Shown: positions 6,851-15,462 of the stretch, in pieces
Numbering within the stretch: the stretch's first letter is position 1
Layout of the letters: the number at the start of each line of letters is the position of its first letter
Notes under the pieces: model-generated
The model's database searches: none
Told to the model about the DNA's origin: nothing
What the model saw: only the letters and a program-made list of their open reading frames with translations
Program-made: the position numbers and the translations under genes
Assembly (NCBI RefSeq): GCF_017742215.1
Contig: NZ_JAGHKP010000001.1
Span: forward strand, 1,302,001 to 1,366,000
DNA from: Chitinophaga chungangae
GTDB taxonomy: Bacteria; Bacteroidota; Bacteroidia; Chitinophagales; Chitinophagaceae
DNA: 64,000 bases
Direction of reading: 5' to 3'

Positions 6851-9238
6851 ATGCTATACAGAACTTTATTATTGCTCGTAACGGCGCTTTTTCTTTCCGC
6901 CGGTGTGTTTGCTACGGACGATGAAGCGGATTACGGCCATATCGCCGGGAAAGTAAAGACGACAGACGGCAAGCCCGTAGCGGGCGTAAGCGTATCGCTG
7001 AAAGGCACGCGCAAAATGAGCGTTACGCAGGAAAACGGCGGATTTTCCCTCAAACATATCAAGCCGGGCAGTTACGAGCTGGAAGTGTCTTTCCTCGGCT
7101 ACGACCGCCAGGTGCAGGCAGTAACGGTGACCGCCAACGAAACCGCGGAAGTAAGCGTTACGCTGAACGTATCCAGCGTGAACCTGAAAGAGTACACCGT
7201 AACGGACGTGCGCAATCCTTATAAAACGGCAGCTAATTCCAGCAGCCTCCGGCTCAACGGCCTGCTCATCGAGCAGCCTCAGAACATCCAGGTGGTTACC
7301 GGCAAAGTGCTGGCCGATCAGCAGATCACCAGCATGAGCGACGGCATTATCCGCAACGTGAGCGGCGTAACGAAACTCGAGCACTGGGGCGACCTTTACG
7401 CCCGCATCAACATGCGCGGCGCAAGGGCATCCGCTTTCCGCAACGGCATGAACATCACCAGCACCTGGGGTCCGCTTACGGAAGACATGAGTTTTGTTGA
7501 ACAGGTGGAATTTGTGAAAGGCCCCGCCGGTTTTATGATGTCCAACGGCGAGCCCAGCGGCATTTACAACGTGGTGACCAAAAAACCTACCGGCATCACC
7601 AAAGGCGAAGCCGTACTTACGCTCGGAAGCTACGACATGTACCGCGCCACCCTCGACCTGGACGGCAAGCTGAACAAAGAAGGCAGCCTCCTGTATCGTT
7701 TTAACCTCATGGGGCAAAGCAAAAACTCCTTCCGCGATTACGAGTTCAACAAACGTTTCAGCATCGCGCCGGTGGTGAGCTATAAAATAGACGATCAAAC
7801 CACGCTCACGCTCGAATACGTGCTGCAGCACGTGAACATGTTCGACGCGGGCTCTTATTACGTATTTCATCCCGATGGTTACGCCAAACTACCGCGTGAG
7901 TTCACCACGGCGGAACCTGGCCTCGACCCCACCAAGATCACCGATCACAGCGTGCAGGTGAACCTGCAGCACAACTTCAGCCCCAGTTGGAAACTGACTG
8001 CCCAGGCGGCGTATTTCAATTACCGGCAGGAAGGCACTACGCTGTGGCCGAACGAAGTAAGGCCCGATGGCAAAATGATCCGTTCGGTAGGGATCTGGGA
8101 CGCCGCGAACGAATCCAGGTTCGGTCAGGTATACCTCAACGGCGAAGTGCATACCGGCGGCGTCCGTCACCGCATCCTCGCGGGGCTGGACCTCGGTACC
8201 AAACATTACATGGCAGACTGGAGCCAGGCGCACGCGCTGGATTCCAACAACGCTGAGTTTGACGTGAACAACCCCGTGTATGGCGCCCCCGTAAACGGCC
8301 TGCCGGTGTTCGACCGTAGCAAAAGCCTCAGCGAACGAGCAGGCTCAACGATCATCGACCAGTCTTATACCGGCGTTTACGTGCAGGACGAGCTGGGCTT
8401 CTTCAACGACGCATTGCGCGTAACGCTTGCTGGTCGTTATACTTACGTGAAAGAAAATTCCTACGGCACGAAGGTGGACGACAACCGTTTTACGCCGCGT
8501 TTCGGCCTGAGTTATTCCATCGATAAATCCACTTCCGTATATGCGTTGTACGACCAAACGTTCGTGCCGCAGACCGGCCTGCTGCGCAACCAGGAAAAAC
8601 CCAAGCCCATCGTGGGCAACAACCTGGAAGCCGGCGTTAAAAAAGACTGGTTCGACGGCAAATGGAACACCACTTTGTCTGCCTACCGCATCATCAAAAA
8701 CAACGAACTGACGCCCGACCCGGCCAACCAGGGCAACGAAAACTTCTCGCTGCAGCTGGGGCAAACAAAAGCCGAAGGTGTGGAGTTCGATGTGCGCGGC
8801 GAGATCGTGAGCGGCCTGAGCCTTGTTGCGAACTATGCGTTCACGAATTCCGTGATCACCCGTACTTCCGATAAAAATCCTCCCCACGGTTCTGAAGTAG
8901 GCGCCGCGGTGCCGGGTTTTGCCAAACACACGGCCAATGCCTGGCTGCATTACAAACTGGCGAACGGTGCGTTGAAAGGTTTCGGTATTTCAGGCGGCTT
9001 TACATACCTGGCAGACAGGAGCACCTGGAGCTGGGGCGGTGTGGGCCAGCAGCAGATGCCGGATTATTTCAAGCTGGACGGCGGCCTGTTCTGGCAGAAA
9101 GACAGGATCAGCATCAATGCGAACGTATTCAACATTCTCGACAAATATCTTTACAGCGGTTCTTCCTATGAAACGTATTATTACTGGCAGGCGGAGCCCG
9201 GCAGGAACATGCGTTTGAGCATAGGGTACAAGTTCTGA
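6851..9238 (+). CDS. TonB-dependent siderophore receptor
   Basis: A 795-residue outer-membrane receptor. Signal peptide residues 1-22; a carboxypeptidase-regulatory-like beta-sandwich at about 28-110 (GHIAGKVKTTDGKPVAGVSVSL); a plug domain from about 125 with the siderophore-receptor features QNIQVVTGKVLADQQ, GVTKLEHWGDLYARINMRG and VEFVKGPAGFMMSNGEPSG; then a 22-strand barrel ending in aromatic phenylalanine (SIGYKF). Relatives import ferric siderophores such as ferrichrome or ferric hydroxamates; the ligand is not determinable here. It lacks an STN domain, so transport-coupled sigma/FecR signalling is not expected. The divergent AraC gene and the repeats at 6765-6796 point to AraC control. 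Monocistronic, closed by a strong terminator. Confidence 0.92.
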   Translation: MLYRTLLLLVTALFLSAGVFATDDEADYGHIAGKVKTTDGKPVAGVSVSLKGTRKMSVTQENGGFSLKHIKPGSYELEVSFLGYDRQVQAVTVTANETAEVSVTLNVSSVNLKEYTVTDVRNPYKTAANSSSLRLNGLLIEQPQNIQVVTGKVLADQQITSMSDGIIRNVSGVTKLEHWGDLYARINMRGARASAFRNGMNITSTWGPLTEDMSFVEQVEFVKGPAGFMMSNGEPSGIYNVVTKKPTGITKGEAVLTLGSYDMYRATLDLDGKLNKEGSLLYRFNLMGQSKNSFRDYEFNKRFSIAPVVSYKIDDQTTLTLEYVLQHVNMFDAGSYYVFHPDGYAKLPREFTTAEPGLDPTKITDHSVQVNLQHNFSPSWKLTAQAAYFNYRQEGTTLWPNEVRPDGKMIRSVGIWDAANESRFGQVYLNGEVHTGGVRHRILAGLDLGTKHYMADWSQAHALDSNNAEFDVNNPVYGAPVNGLPVFDRSKSLSERAGSTIIDQSYTGVYVQDELGFFNDALRVTLAGRYTYVKENSYGTKVDDNRFTPRFGLSYSIDKSTSVYALYDQTFVPQTGLLRNQEKPKPIVGNNLEAGVKKDWFDGKWNTTLSAYRIIKNNELTPDPANQGNENFSLQLGQTKAEGVEFDVRGEIVSGLSLVANYAFTNSVITRTSDKNPPHGSEVGAAVPGFAKHTANAWLHYKLANGALKGFGISGGFTYLADRSTWSWGGVGQQQMPDYFKLDGGLFWQKDRISINANVFNILDKYLYSGSSYETYYYWQAEPGRNMRLSIGYKF

Positions 9239-9257
9239 TAAAATTATTTTCAGTATG

Positions 9258-9286
9258 AAAGCCGGCCTTTTGGGCCGGCTTTTTTT
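9258..9286 (+). terminator. Rho-independent terminator after the siderophore receptor
   Basis: A perfect stem GCCGGCC/GGCCGGC, preceded by AAA that pairs with the T tract, is followed directly by seven T residues. It ends the receptor transcript 20-48 bp after the stop. Confidence 0.88.
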
Positions 9287-9372
9287 GTGGAAAAAATAGG
9301 GCGGTGAAAAACGTTGCGGTGTTTTGAAATGCGGTAAATTGAAAACCATTGTTTGATTAACTGCTGATTTTT

Positions 9373-9915
9373 ATGACAGTGAATTTTATGGACGTGTATA
9401 ACGTCGAGCACCTGGAAGGCAAGCGGGTAGGGGAGTTTGAGGCGGAATTGGAGGATGGGAGTTGGGGATTGATGAAACTTGAAGTAAGTGAAGAACCGCA
9501 TGAGATATTGCCCAATGTTTACAACCTCGCTTTCGGGCCGGTGGATGGATGGGGAAAAATTAATACGCATGCGCGAATGCGTTACAGGTACCGGATGAAG
9601 GTTTTTTCGACGGTATTATTATTCATGGAAAATTACCTGCGTGCTTACCCCGGTTGCAAGCTGGGAATTGACGGATCGAGCAATTCGAGGGCGGAACTGT
9701 ATTACCGGGGATGGCAGCGGCATTTTGTTTACCTGAATGCTTACATGCAAATGGAGGGAGTGAAATTTTATGTGAGGATACTACGAACAGGAAAGAATCA
9801 ACTGGATGATCCATTTGATTTTGAAGATGTGGAGCACAACAAATATTTGATTGGGAGATCCGGTGCTCCAGACAAAAATGTTATGTACAATTATTTTATC
9901 GTATCCAAAAAATAA
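9373..9915 (+). CDS. DUF6934-like protein of unknown function
   Basis: A 180-residue soluble protein. The central block GPVDGWGKINTHARMRYR followed by VLLFMENYLRAYPGC and LGIDGSSNSRAELYYRGWQ resembles the DUF6934 family of Bacteroidota, whose members show a repeated 'GS..R..LY' motif and have no known function. The C-terminus has basic and aromatic stretches. Base composition is distinctly poorer in GC than the neighbours (about 35-52% per 60-base line against about 55% around), and G-rich codons cluster on the coding strand. It is followed after 6 bp by a 100-residue gene, and the pair ends in a strong terminator, which marks an independent two-gene cassette. Confidence 0.72.
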   Translation: MTVNFMDVYNVEHLEGKRVGEFEAELEDGSWGLMKLEVSEEPHEILPNVYNLAFGPVDGWGKINTHARMRYRYRMKVFSTVLLFMENYLRAYPGCKLGIDGSSNSRAELYYRGWQRHFVYLNAYMQMEGVKFYVRILRTGKNQLDDPFDFEDVEHNKYLIGRSGAPDKNVMYNYFIVSKK

Positions 9916-9921
9916 AATGAT

Positions 9922-10224
9922 ATGGAGAACATCAATGCAGAACCGGAAAAGGTTCGAAAACATTTACACGAATTATACGGAATACGCGGTACCAGGGTCC
10001 GCAATAAGTCTCGCGATGCCTGGAAACCGCCACCTGCCAAATCAACCGGGTCCTGGCATTTCAAATTCCTGAGCTGGGAGGATGTGTTCCTGATCCAGGA
10101 GGTGACGGAAACCGAAGAACGCGCAAAAGCCTTCATGGAGCATATCAGGAATATTTATGCCGGTGAGTTGAAACAGAAAGAAGAAGAACGGGCCGCCCTG
10201 AGAGCATCCTTCGGGTACCCATGA
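9922..10224 (+). CDS. Small hypothetical protein paired with the DUF6934-like gene
   Basis: A 100-residue charged protein: an N-terminal acidic helix (NAEPEKVRKHLHELYG), a basic proline-containing linker, a tryptophan-rich middle (SWHFKFLSWEDVFLIQE) and a long amphipathic C-terminal helix (ETEERAKAFMEHIRNIYAGE, then KQKEEERAALRA). No signal peptide or membrane segment. It starts 6 bp after the upstream gene and is probably translated from the same mRNA. I do not recognise the family. Small size, charge and pairing would fit a partner or antitoxin-like protein, but nothing seen in the sequence proves this. Confidence 0.7.
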   Translation: MENINAEPEKVRKHLHELYGIRGTRVRNKSRDAWKPPPAKSTGSWHFKFLSWEDVFLIQEVTETEERAKAFMEHIRNIYAGELKQKEEERAALRASFGYP

Positions 10225-10241
10225 GAAATTCTCCTAAAAAG

Positions 10242-10266
10242 GAGGGCAAAAAAGCCCTCTTTTTTT
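10242..10266 (+). terminator. Rho-independent terminator after the two-gene cassette
   Basis: The stem GAGGGC/GCCCTC with an AAAAAA loop is followed by seven T residues. A second small hairpin (CTCCT/AGGAG) precedes it. It insulates the cassette from the sigma factor gene that begins at 10320. Confidence 0.82.
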
Positions 10267-10319
10267 ATTCCACGGATTTTTACTACTTTTTCGCACAAGA
10301 AAAGTTGCGAATTAGTGAT

Positions 10320-10880
10320 ATGAGTTCACCATTAACTGAGCATATTCATCATTGGTATGCTTCGTTCCACGTCCACCTGGTAAAAATCGCGCTCCGATGG
10401 GGGTATGGCGAAGAAGAAAGCCGTGACCTTGTACAACAGTTCTTCCTTGATCTCATGCAGAAAGACCTGGAGTACAAAGGCGTTTTACATCCCCAGGCTT
10501 ACCTGTCCCGCGCGTTCAGCCGCAAGCTGGTGGATAACTACCGGCGGGAAAAACAGCAGCAGAAAGCCGCCGGGCTCATCGATCTTAAAACCTACGAGCC
10601 TTCCATCCTCGAAAATATCGTAGAGATCCAGGCCAACGAAGAACTGATCGCCAAAATAAAAAATGCCTACAACACCCTGCCGGCACGCTGCCGCAAGGTT
10701 ATTCAACTCAAATATTACGAAGGCCTTACCACCGAACAGATCGCCGAACGCACCGGCTGGAATACCCGCACCGTCTACAACAACCTCTACGAAGGCATCA
10801 AAGCGCTTCGGGCGGAGCTTAACCGCACCGATCCCAGGCTCAAGTTCGCCGCCGTGTTCTCCATCCTCCCCATCCTGTAA
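10320..10880 (+). CDS. ECF-type RNA polymerase sigma factor
   Basis: A 186-residue sigma-70 family protein. Region 2 is seen in the helix EEESRDLVQQFFLDLMQKD with the -7 recognition segment AYLSRAFSRKLVDNYRREKQ; region 4 ends with the HTH LTTEQIAERTGWNTRTVYNNLYEGIKAL. The start at 10320 is preferred because the in-frame extension to 10221 would run through the preceding terminator. It lies 163 bp upstream of a FecR anti-sigma gene followed by an STN-containing SusC, the standard trans-envelope signalling set of Bacteroidota, so its main target is inferred to be the fecR/susC/susD operon. The region 2 sequence is divergent from E. coli FecI, as usual for this phylum. Confidence 0.9.
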   Translation: MSSPLTEHIHHWYASFHVHLVKIALRWGYGEEESRDLVQQFFLDLMQKDLEYKGVLHPQAYLSRAFSRKLVDNYRREKQQQKAAGLIDLKTYEPSILENIVEIQANEELIAKIKNAYNTLPARCRKVIQLKYYEGLTTEQIAERTGWNTRTVYNNLYEGIKALRAELNRTDPRLKFAAVFSILPIL

Positions 10881-10889
10881 CCGTATCGC

Positions 10890-10920
10890 TGCGCATGTTG
10901 CAACGCCGTTTGCGCATGTT
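10890..10920. promoter_or_regulatory. Direct repeat with 21-bp period between sigma and fecR genes
   Basis: TGCGCATGTT occurs at 10890-10899 and again at 10911-10920, with an exact 21-bp period. It follows the sigma gene stop and precedes TAGTTTG (10945-10951), an imperfect -7-like element, by 24 bp. A tandem protein-binding site controlling fecR-susC-susD is possible; no matching regulator gene is adjacent. Confidence 0.35.
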
Positions 10921-11043
10921 TTTCAGCTTCTCCCTTACCTTAAATAGTTTGTTATCAAGGCTTTCCCTCTTTTTTTGGGTTTTTTTCAAGAAAAGTTGGT
11001 AAAAACGCTCTCAATTCCCGTCAATATTGGAAACAGGCAGCGT

Positions 11044-12081
11044 ATGTCCGAACGTTATGAATTGGAAGAACTGGTCATAGACGATTCTTTTGTTAACTAT
11101 TGTTTCCGGCGGCAGGAAGCCGATGTTGTCCGCTGGGAAGCCTATCTGCGCCAATACCCGGAAGAAGCCGCCACCATCGCCGAAGCCCGGGAAATGGTGC
11201 TGGGCATTTCCGTAATGCTCTGGGAGAACCAGCAGACCGATATCGTCACAAAAGTATTCCCGTGGCGCCGCGCCCTCGCGGCCGCCGCTTCCGTGGCAGT
11301 GATCGCCTTGGCGGCCTGGTGGCTGCTGAAACCCGCTTCCACCGCACTGGTGGCCGATGCCGCGATGCCCGATGTTTTTATTACCCTGCTGGCCGAAAAG
11401 AAAACCGTCCGTTTGCCGGACAGCTCCACCGTGATCCTCAACGCAGGCTCGGAACTGCGGCTGGATAGCGGGTTCGGCGCCAAACACCGCTGCGTGCGCC
11501 TCAAAGGCGAAGCCTTGTTCGACGTGGAGCCGGACGCTGCCAATCCCTTCATCGTAAAAGTGGACGGCTACGATGTAAAAGTACTGGGCACGGTATTCAA
11601 CGTAAAATCATACCCCGGAGATAAAAACAGTGAAACGTCGCTGCTGAGCGGTAAAGTAGAGATCCAGCTGGCTAACCAGGCCAGCGGTTTTAAAGTGCTG
11701 CGCCCGAAGGAAAAGTTCGTGATCGTAAAATCCGTAGAGCCGCTGGCGCCCGCGGATATTTCCGAACCGGCAGACAACCTGAAGACCGCGGCGCCTAAAA
11801 CCGCCATCCGCCCGCTGGTATACAACCGCAGCCAACTGAATGTAGAGACCGCATGGTCGGAAAACAGGTTGGTGATAGAAAACGAAACCTTCGGAGACAT
11901 CCGCGAAAAGCTGGAACGCTGGTTCGACGTGTCTATCCAATTCGACGACAAGACCATAGAAACCTACAGGTTCACAGCCACATTTGAAAAAGAAAACATC
12001 ATCCAGGTAATGAAAGCGCTGCAAGCCTCTTACGGCTTCACCTTCGAGAAGGAAGGCAGAAGCATCAGGATCAGCCGGTAA
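11044..12081 (+). CDS. FecR family anti-sigma factor
   Basis: A 345-residue inner-membrane protein. The N-terminal cytoplasmic part (about 1-78) includes the sigma-binding region; a single membrane helix lies near 79-98 (ALAAAASVAVIALAAWWLL); the periplasmic FecR beta domain (about 120-225) has the motifs LPDSSTVILNAGSELRL and GEALFDVEPD; the C-terminal DUF4974/STN-like module spans about 265-345. The start at 11044 is chosen over an in-frame upstream ATG at 10975 because it gives a normal N-terminus. FecR binds the STN domain of its TonB receptor and controls the cognate sigma factor when substrate is transported. Its partners here are the sigma gene upstream and the SusC at 12212. Confidence 0.92.
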   Translation: MSERYELEELVIDDSFVNYCFRRQEADVVRWEAYLRQYPEEAATIAEAREMVLGISVMLWENQQTDIVTKVFPWRRALAAAASVAVIALAAWWLLKPASTALVADAAMPDVFITLLAEKKTVRLPDSSTVILNAGSELRLDSGFGAKHRCVRLKGEALFDVEPDAANPFIVKVDGYDVKVLGTVFNVKSYPGDKNSETSLLSGKVEIQLANQASGFKVLRPKEKFVIVKSVEPLAPADISEPADNLKTAAPKTAIRPLVYNRSQLNVETAWSENRLVIENETFGDIREKLERWFDVSIQFDDKTIETYRFTATFEKENIIQVMKALQASYGFTFEKEGRSIRISR

Positions 12082-12113
12082 CAGATTGATAACAACCAAA
12101 AGACCTTTCCCGA

Positions 12114-12153
12114 TAAAAAAGGGGATACAACAGCTGGTACCTGTTCTATCCCC
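12114..12153 (-). terminator. Terminator-like hairpin oriented on the antisense strand of the fecR-susC junction
   Basis: GGGGATA (12121-12127) pairs with TATCCCC (12147-12153), and inside it AACAG (12129-12133) pairs with CTGTT (12141-12145) around a 7-base loop. On the minus strand the stem is followed by TTTTTT (12115-12120), the arrangement of an intrinsic terminator. On the plus strand no T tract follows, so there it could act only as a leader or mRNA-stabilising hairpin. No minus-strand gene lies here. Confidence 0.5.
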
Positions 12154-12211
12154 GGCTAAAAACGGGTACGGATTGCCGCGCCCTATTTCTAACATAAAGC
12201 ATCACTAAGGT

Positions 12212-15200
12212 ATGAAAAACACCTGTATTAAACTGCCCCGCAGCCGGGCGTTTAAAAAGATTCTACTTATGAAACTGACAATTGCATTGCTGCTCACCAC
12301 CACCTTGCAGGTAATGGCCTACGAAGGCAATTCGCAAGACAGGGTGAGCGTGGATTTCAGGGAAACCCGCCTCACCCGCGCGCTGAAAGAAGTGGAAAAA
12401 CGTTCCGCTTACCGCTTCGTATTCAGCAACCTCGTGCTGGACGAGCAACTGAAAGTGACGCTGGAAGCGAAGAACATGCCCGTGACCGACCTGCTGCGGC
12501 AGCTGCTTACCGGCACCGGGCTTACCTACAGCATGCTGGACAACGATCTCGTGGTCATTAAAAAAGCCGAACTGCCCGCCGGCGTTATCACCGTTAAAGG
12601 AAAAGTGACGGACAGCAAGGGCGTGCCGCTTCCCGGCGTAACTGTGATGGCCGGGCCCAATAAAGGTACCGTTTGTAACGCCGATGGCGAATATACCATC
12701 CAGGTAGACGAAGATGGCAGCCTCTCTTTCAGTTTCATCGGTTATACCACGCAAACTGTGAAGGTGGACAAACGCGCTACCATCAACATCGTTCTCGTGG
12801 AAAGCACGGACAAAGAGCTGGGTGAAATTGTGGTGGTAGGTTACGGCTCCGTGAACAAACGCGACCTGACCAGCGCCGTGACCAACTTGCGCCAGAAAGA
12901 CCTGATCGCGGGCGCGGTATCGCCGTTGCTGGCCATCCAGGGCAAAGTACCGGGGCTTACCATTTCCACCGGCAACAACGGCACCGATCCCAACGCGGGC
13001 GTTACCATCCAGCTGCGCGGGGTGAACTCCATCAATGCCGCGCAGGGACCGCTGATCGTGATAGACGGCATTCCGGGCGGCAGCATCAACTCGGTGGTGC
13101 GCGAAGACATTGAATCGATCAACGTGCTGCGCGACGCGTCGGCCGCTGCTATTTACGGTACCAGGGCTTCCGGCGGCGTAATCCTCATCACCACCAAAAA
13201 AGCGAAAGCAGGGCAAACGAGGGTCACCCTCACCAGCGAACTGTTTATGGAAACCGTGCGCAGAAGGCCGGAAAGCCTTTCCGCCGAAGAATTCCTCGAA
13301 CACAAGATCGACGCCGACAAGGGCGCCAGAACGGATTGGTACGATGAAGTGACCAATAAAAACCCGCTCAGCCAGCGTTATGTGCTGAACGTAAACGGCG
13401 GCACGGAAAATGCACAGGTGTACGCCACTTTCATGGCCCGCGACGCAAAAGGCATGGCCATCGAATCGAGGAGGAAAGAAATAAGCGGAAGGCTGAACAC
13501 CAATTTCAGGTTCTTCGACGGTTTCGCGGAATTGTCCACCAACATCAGCTATTCCCAGGCGAAAGCGGACTTCAGCGACAACGAAATTTTTAACATGGCC
13601 CTGTTGCTCAACCCCACCGAATCGCCCTACGACCCCAACGACGTGACCGGCCTGAACGTGCCCCACGCCAGTTACGACTACTTCAACCCCGTGGCGGAGG
13701 TAAGGCTCCGCAGCAACCAGACGCAGTACAAATATCTGCTGGCCAGCTCCACGCTGAAACTTCACCTGACTAAAGACCTTTTCGCCTCCGGCATGGTGGC
13801 CATCAAGAACAATACGGAGCATAATAATTTCTACCGTTCCTCCCAGCACCGCATTTCCCGCGCCGAGGGCTACGACGGCTATGCATCGCAAAGCTACAGC
13901 CGCTGGGACGACCGCACGCTTGAGCTTACCCTTAACTATAACAAGGTTTTCGGCAATCACAGCATCAACGCCGTGGGCGGTTATACTTACCAGGACTTCA
14001 ACGGCCAGGGTTTTAACGCGAACAACTCCGATTTCCCGGTAGATGGCATCCGCGACAACGATATGGGCACAGGCACTTACTTGTCCGACGGCCGCGCGGG
14101 CATCGGTTCCTGGAAAAACGCTTCCATCAAACTGATCGCTTTCTTCGGCCGCGTGAATTATTCCTACCGCGATAAATACATCTTCACCGGTTCGCTCCGT
14201 CATGAAGGTTCAGGCAAATTTGCGCCGGGCAACCAATGGGGCACCTTCCCCGGTGTGTCCGCAGCCTGGAGGATCACCGAAGAGCCGTTCCTGAAAGGCA
14301 ACAACGTGATCAATAACCTCAAACTGCGCGGCGGCTACGGCGCTACCGGCAACGAAGGCTTCGACGCCAATGTGGCTACCCGCATGTACGGCCCGGATAC
14401 CTGGTGGAGAACCGGCGGCGACTGGATCAAGACGTATGGCGTGCTGCACAACCAGAATAAAGACATCCGCTGGGAAGTGAAAAAAGAATACAACGTCGGG
14501 CTGGATTTCGCCTTCTTCGACAACCGTCTTACCGGCCGCTTCGACCTTTACAAACGCAAGGTAGACGATATGATCTACAACGTGGAAGTTTCGCAGCCCC
14601 CCGCCATCCACAATACCACTACCGTGAACGTGGGCAGTATGGAGAACAGGGGTTACGAGATAGAACTGAACATGGATGTCGTGCGTAAAGAGAACTTCAA
14701 TTATACGACGGGCCTTATTGCCGCTTCGAACCGCAGCAGGTTGATCACGCTCAACGGCGGAAGCACGTTCATCGACCGGAAAAGTTTCCCCGCGCCCGGA
14801 AGCCCCGGCACCGCCGTGAGGCTCTACCCCGGCGAGGATATCGGCCGGTTTTTTATCTGGAAGTCCGCCGGGTTCTCTCCTGAAGGCTCCTGGCTGCTGT
14901 ACGACAAAGACGGCAAACCGTTCGACGTAGCGACCCAGCAGAAAAAACAGGAAGACAAATATTTCGTCGGCAACGCCATTCCGCGCCTTATTCTCAGCTG
15001 GAACCATACCATCAGCTGGAAACAATTCGATGCGGGCGTGTATTTCCGCAGCTGGCTGGGTTACGACGTGTTCAACATGATCGATATGTATTACGGCGTG
15101 GCCCAGGGAAGCAAGCGCAACGTGCTTCGCAGCGCTTATGGGAAAAACAGCCAGATCAAAAAAGAAAAAGAACTGAGCGATTACTGGCTGGAAAAAGGCG

Positions 15201-15430
15201 ATTTCGTGAAGCTGGACGCTTTGTCTGTCGGGTATACCTTCAAACCCGGCACGGTAAAACCTTTCGAGGGGCTTCGCCTGTATGCCACCGCACGCGACCT
15301 GTTCGTGATCACCAAATACACCGGTCTTGACCCCGAAGTGAATATCAACGGGCTGGAACCCGGCTTCGAGGAAAGGAACGTTTACCCGAGAACGCGCACT
15401 TTCATGCTCGGCGCGCAGGTTAATTTCTAA
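12212..15430 (+). CDS. SusC/RagA-type TonB-linked outer membrane protein with STN domain
   Basis: A 1072-residue glycan or peptide importer. A signal peptide ends near residue 36; an STN (secretin/TonB N-terminal) domain spans about 45-115; a carboxypeptidase-regulatory-like domain about 127-205 (VKGKVTDSKGVPLPGVTVM); the SusC signature VVVGYGSVNKRDLT precedes the plug (QGKVPGLTIST, LRGVNSINAAQGPLIVIDG, ASAAAIYGTRASGGVILIT); then the large barrel ending in QVNF. The STN domain marks it as a signalling transporter that contacts the FecR encoded upstream. It is paired with the SusD 32 bp downstream. No glycoside hydrolase follows in the operon, so the imported ligand is unknown and could be a peptide or a glycan degraded by enzymes coded elsewhere. 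Confidence 0.94.
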   Translation: MKNTCIKLPRSRAFKKILLMKLTIALLLTTTLQVMAYEGNSQDRVSVDFRETRLTRALKEVEKRSAYRFVFSNLVLDEQLKVTLEAKNMPVTDLLRQLLTGTGLTYSMLDNDLVVIKKAELPAGVITVKGKVTDSKGVPLPGVTVMAGPNKGTVCNADGEYTIQVDEDGSLSFSFIGYTTQTVKVDKRATINIVLVESTDKELGEIVVVGYGSVNKRDLTSAVTNLRQKDLIAGAVSPLLAIQGKVPGLTISTGNNGTDPNAGVTIQLRGVNSINAAQGPLIVIDGIPGGSINSVVREDIESINVLRDASAAAIYGTRASGGVILITTKKAKAGQTRVTLTSELFMETVRRRPESLSAEEFLEHKIDADKGARTDWYDEVTNKNPLSQRYVLNVNGGTENAQVYATFMARDAKGMAIESRRKEISGRLNTNFRFFDGFAELSTNISYSQAKADFSDNEIFNMALLLNPTESPYDPNDVTGLNVPHASYDYFNPVAEVRLRSNQTQYKYLLASSTLKLHLTKDLFASGMVAIKNNTEHNNFYRSSQHRISRAEGYDGYASQSYSRWDDRTLELTLNYNKVFGNHSINAVGGYTYQDFNGQGFNANNSDFPVDGIRDNDMGTGTYLSDGRAGIGSWKNASIKLIAFFGRVNYSYRDKYIFTGSLRHEGSGKFAPGNQWGTFPGVSAAWRITEEPFLKGNNVINNLKLRGGYGATGNEGFDANVATRMYGPDTWWRTGGDWIKTYGVLHNQNKDIRWEVKKEYNVGLDFAFFDNRLTGRFDLYKRKVDDMIYNVEVSQPPAIHNTTTVNVGSMENRGYEIELNMDVVRKENFNYTTGLIAASNRSRLITLNGGSTFIDRKSFPAPGSPGTAVRLYPGEDIGRFFIWKSAGFSPEGSWLLYDKDGKPFDVATQQKKQEDKYFVGNAIPRLILSWNHTISWKQFDAGVYFRSWLGYDVFNMIDMYYGVAQGSKRNVLRSAYGKNSQIKKEKELSDYWLEKGDFVKLDALSVGYTFKPGTVKPFEGLRLYATARDLFVITKYTGLDPEVNINGLEPGFEERNVYPRTRTFMLGAQVNF

Positions 15431-15462
15431 GAAGGTTATTTTTCATTTACAAGTTCATCGAT

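Noticed and set aside
10221..10319. An upstream in-frame extension of the ECF sigma gene
   Set aside because: It overlaps a strong terminator hairpin and T run, and its sequence does not resemble sigma region 2. The ATG at 10320 is preferred.
12263..14203. A 646-codon minus-strand frame inside the susC gene
   Set aside because: Antisense of a well-supported SusC gene; no domain, no ribosome site, composition typical of mirrored frames.
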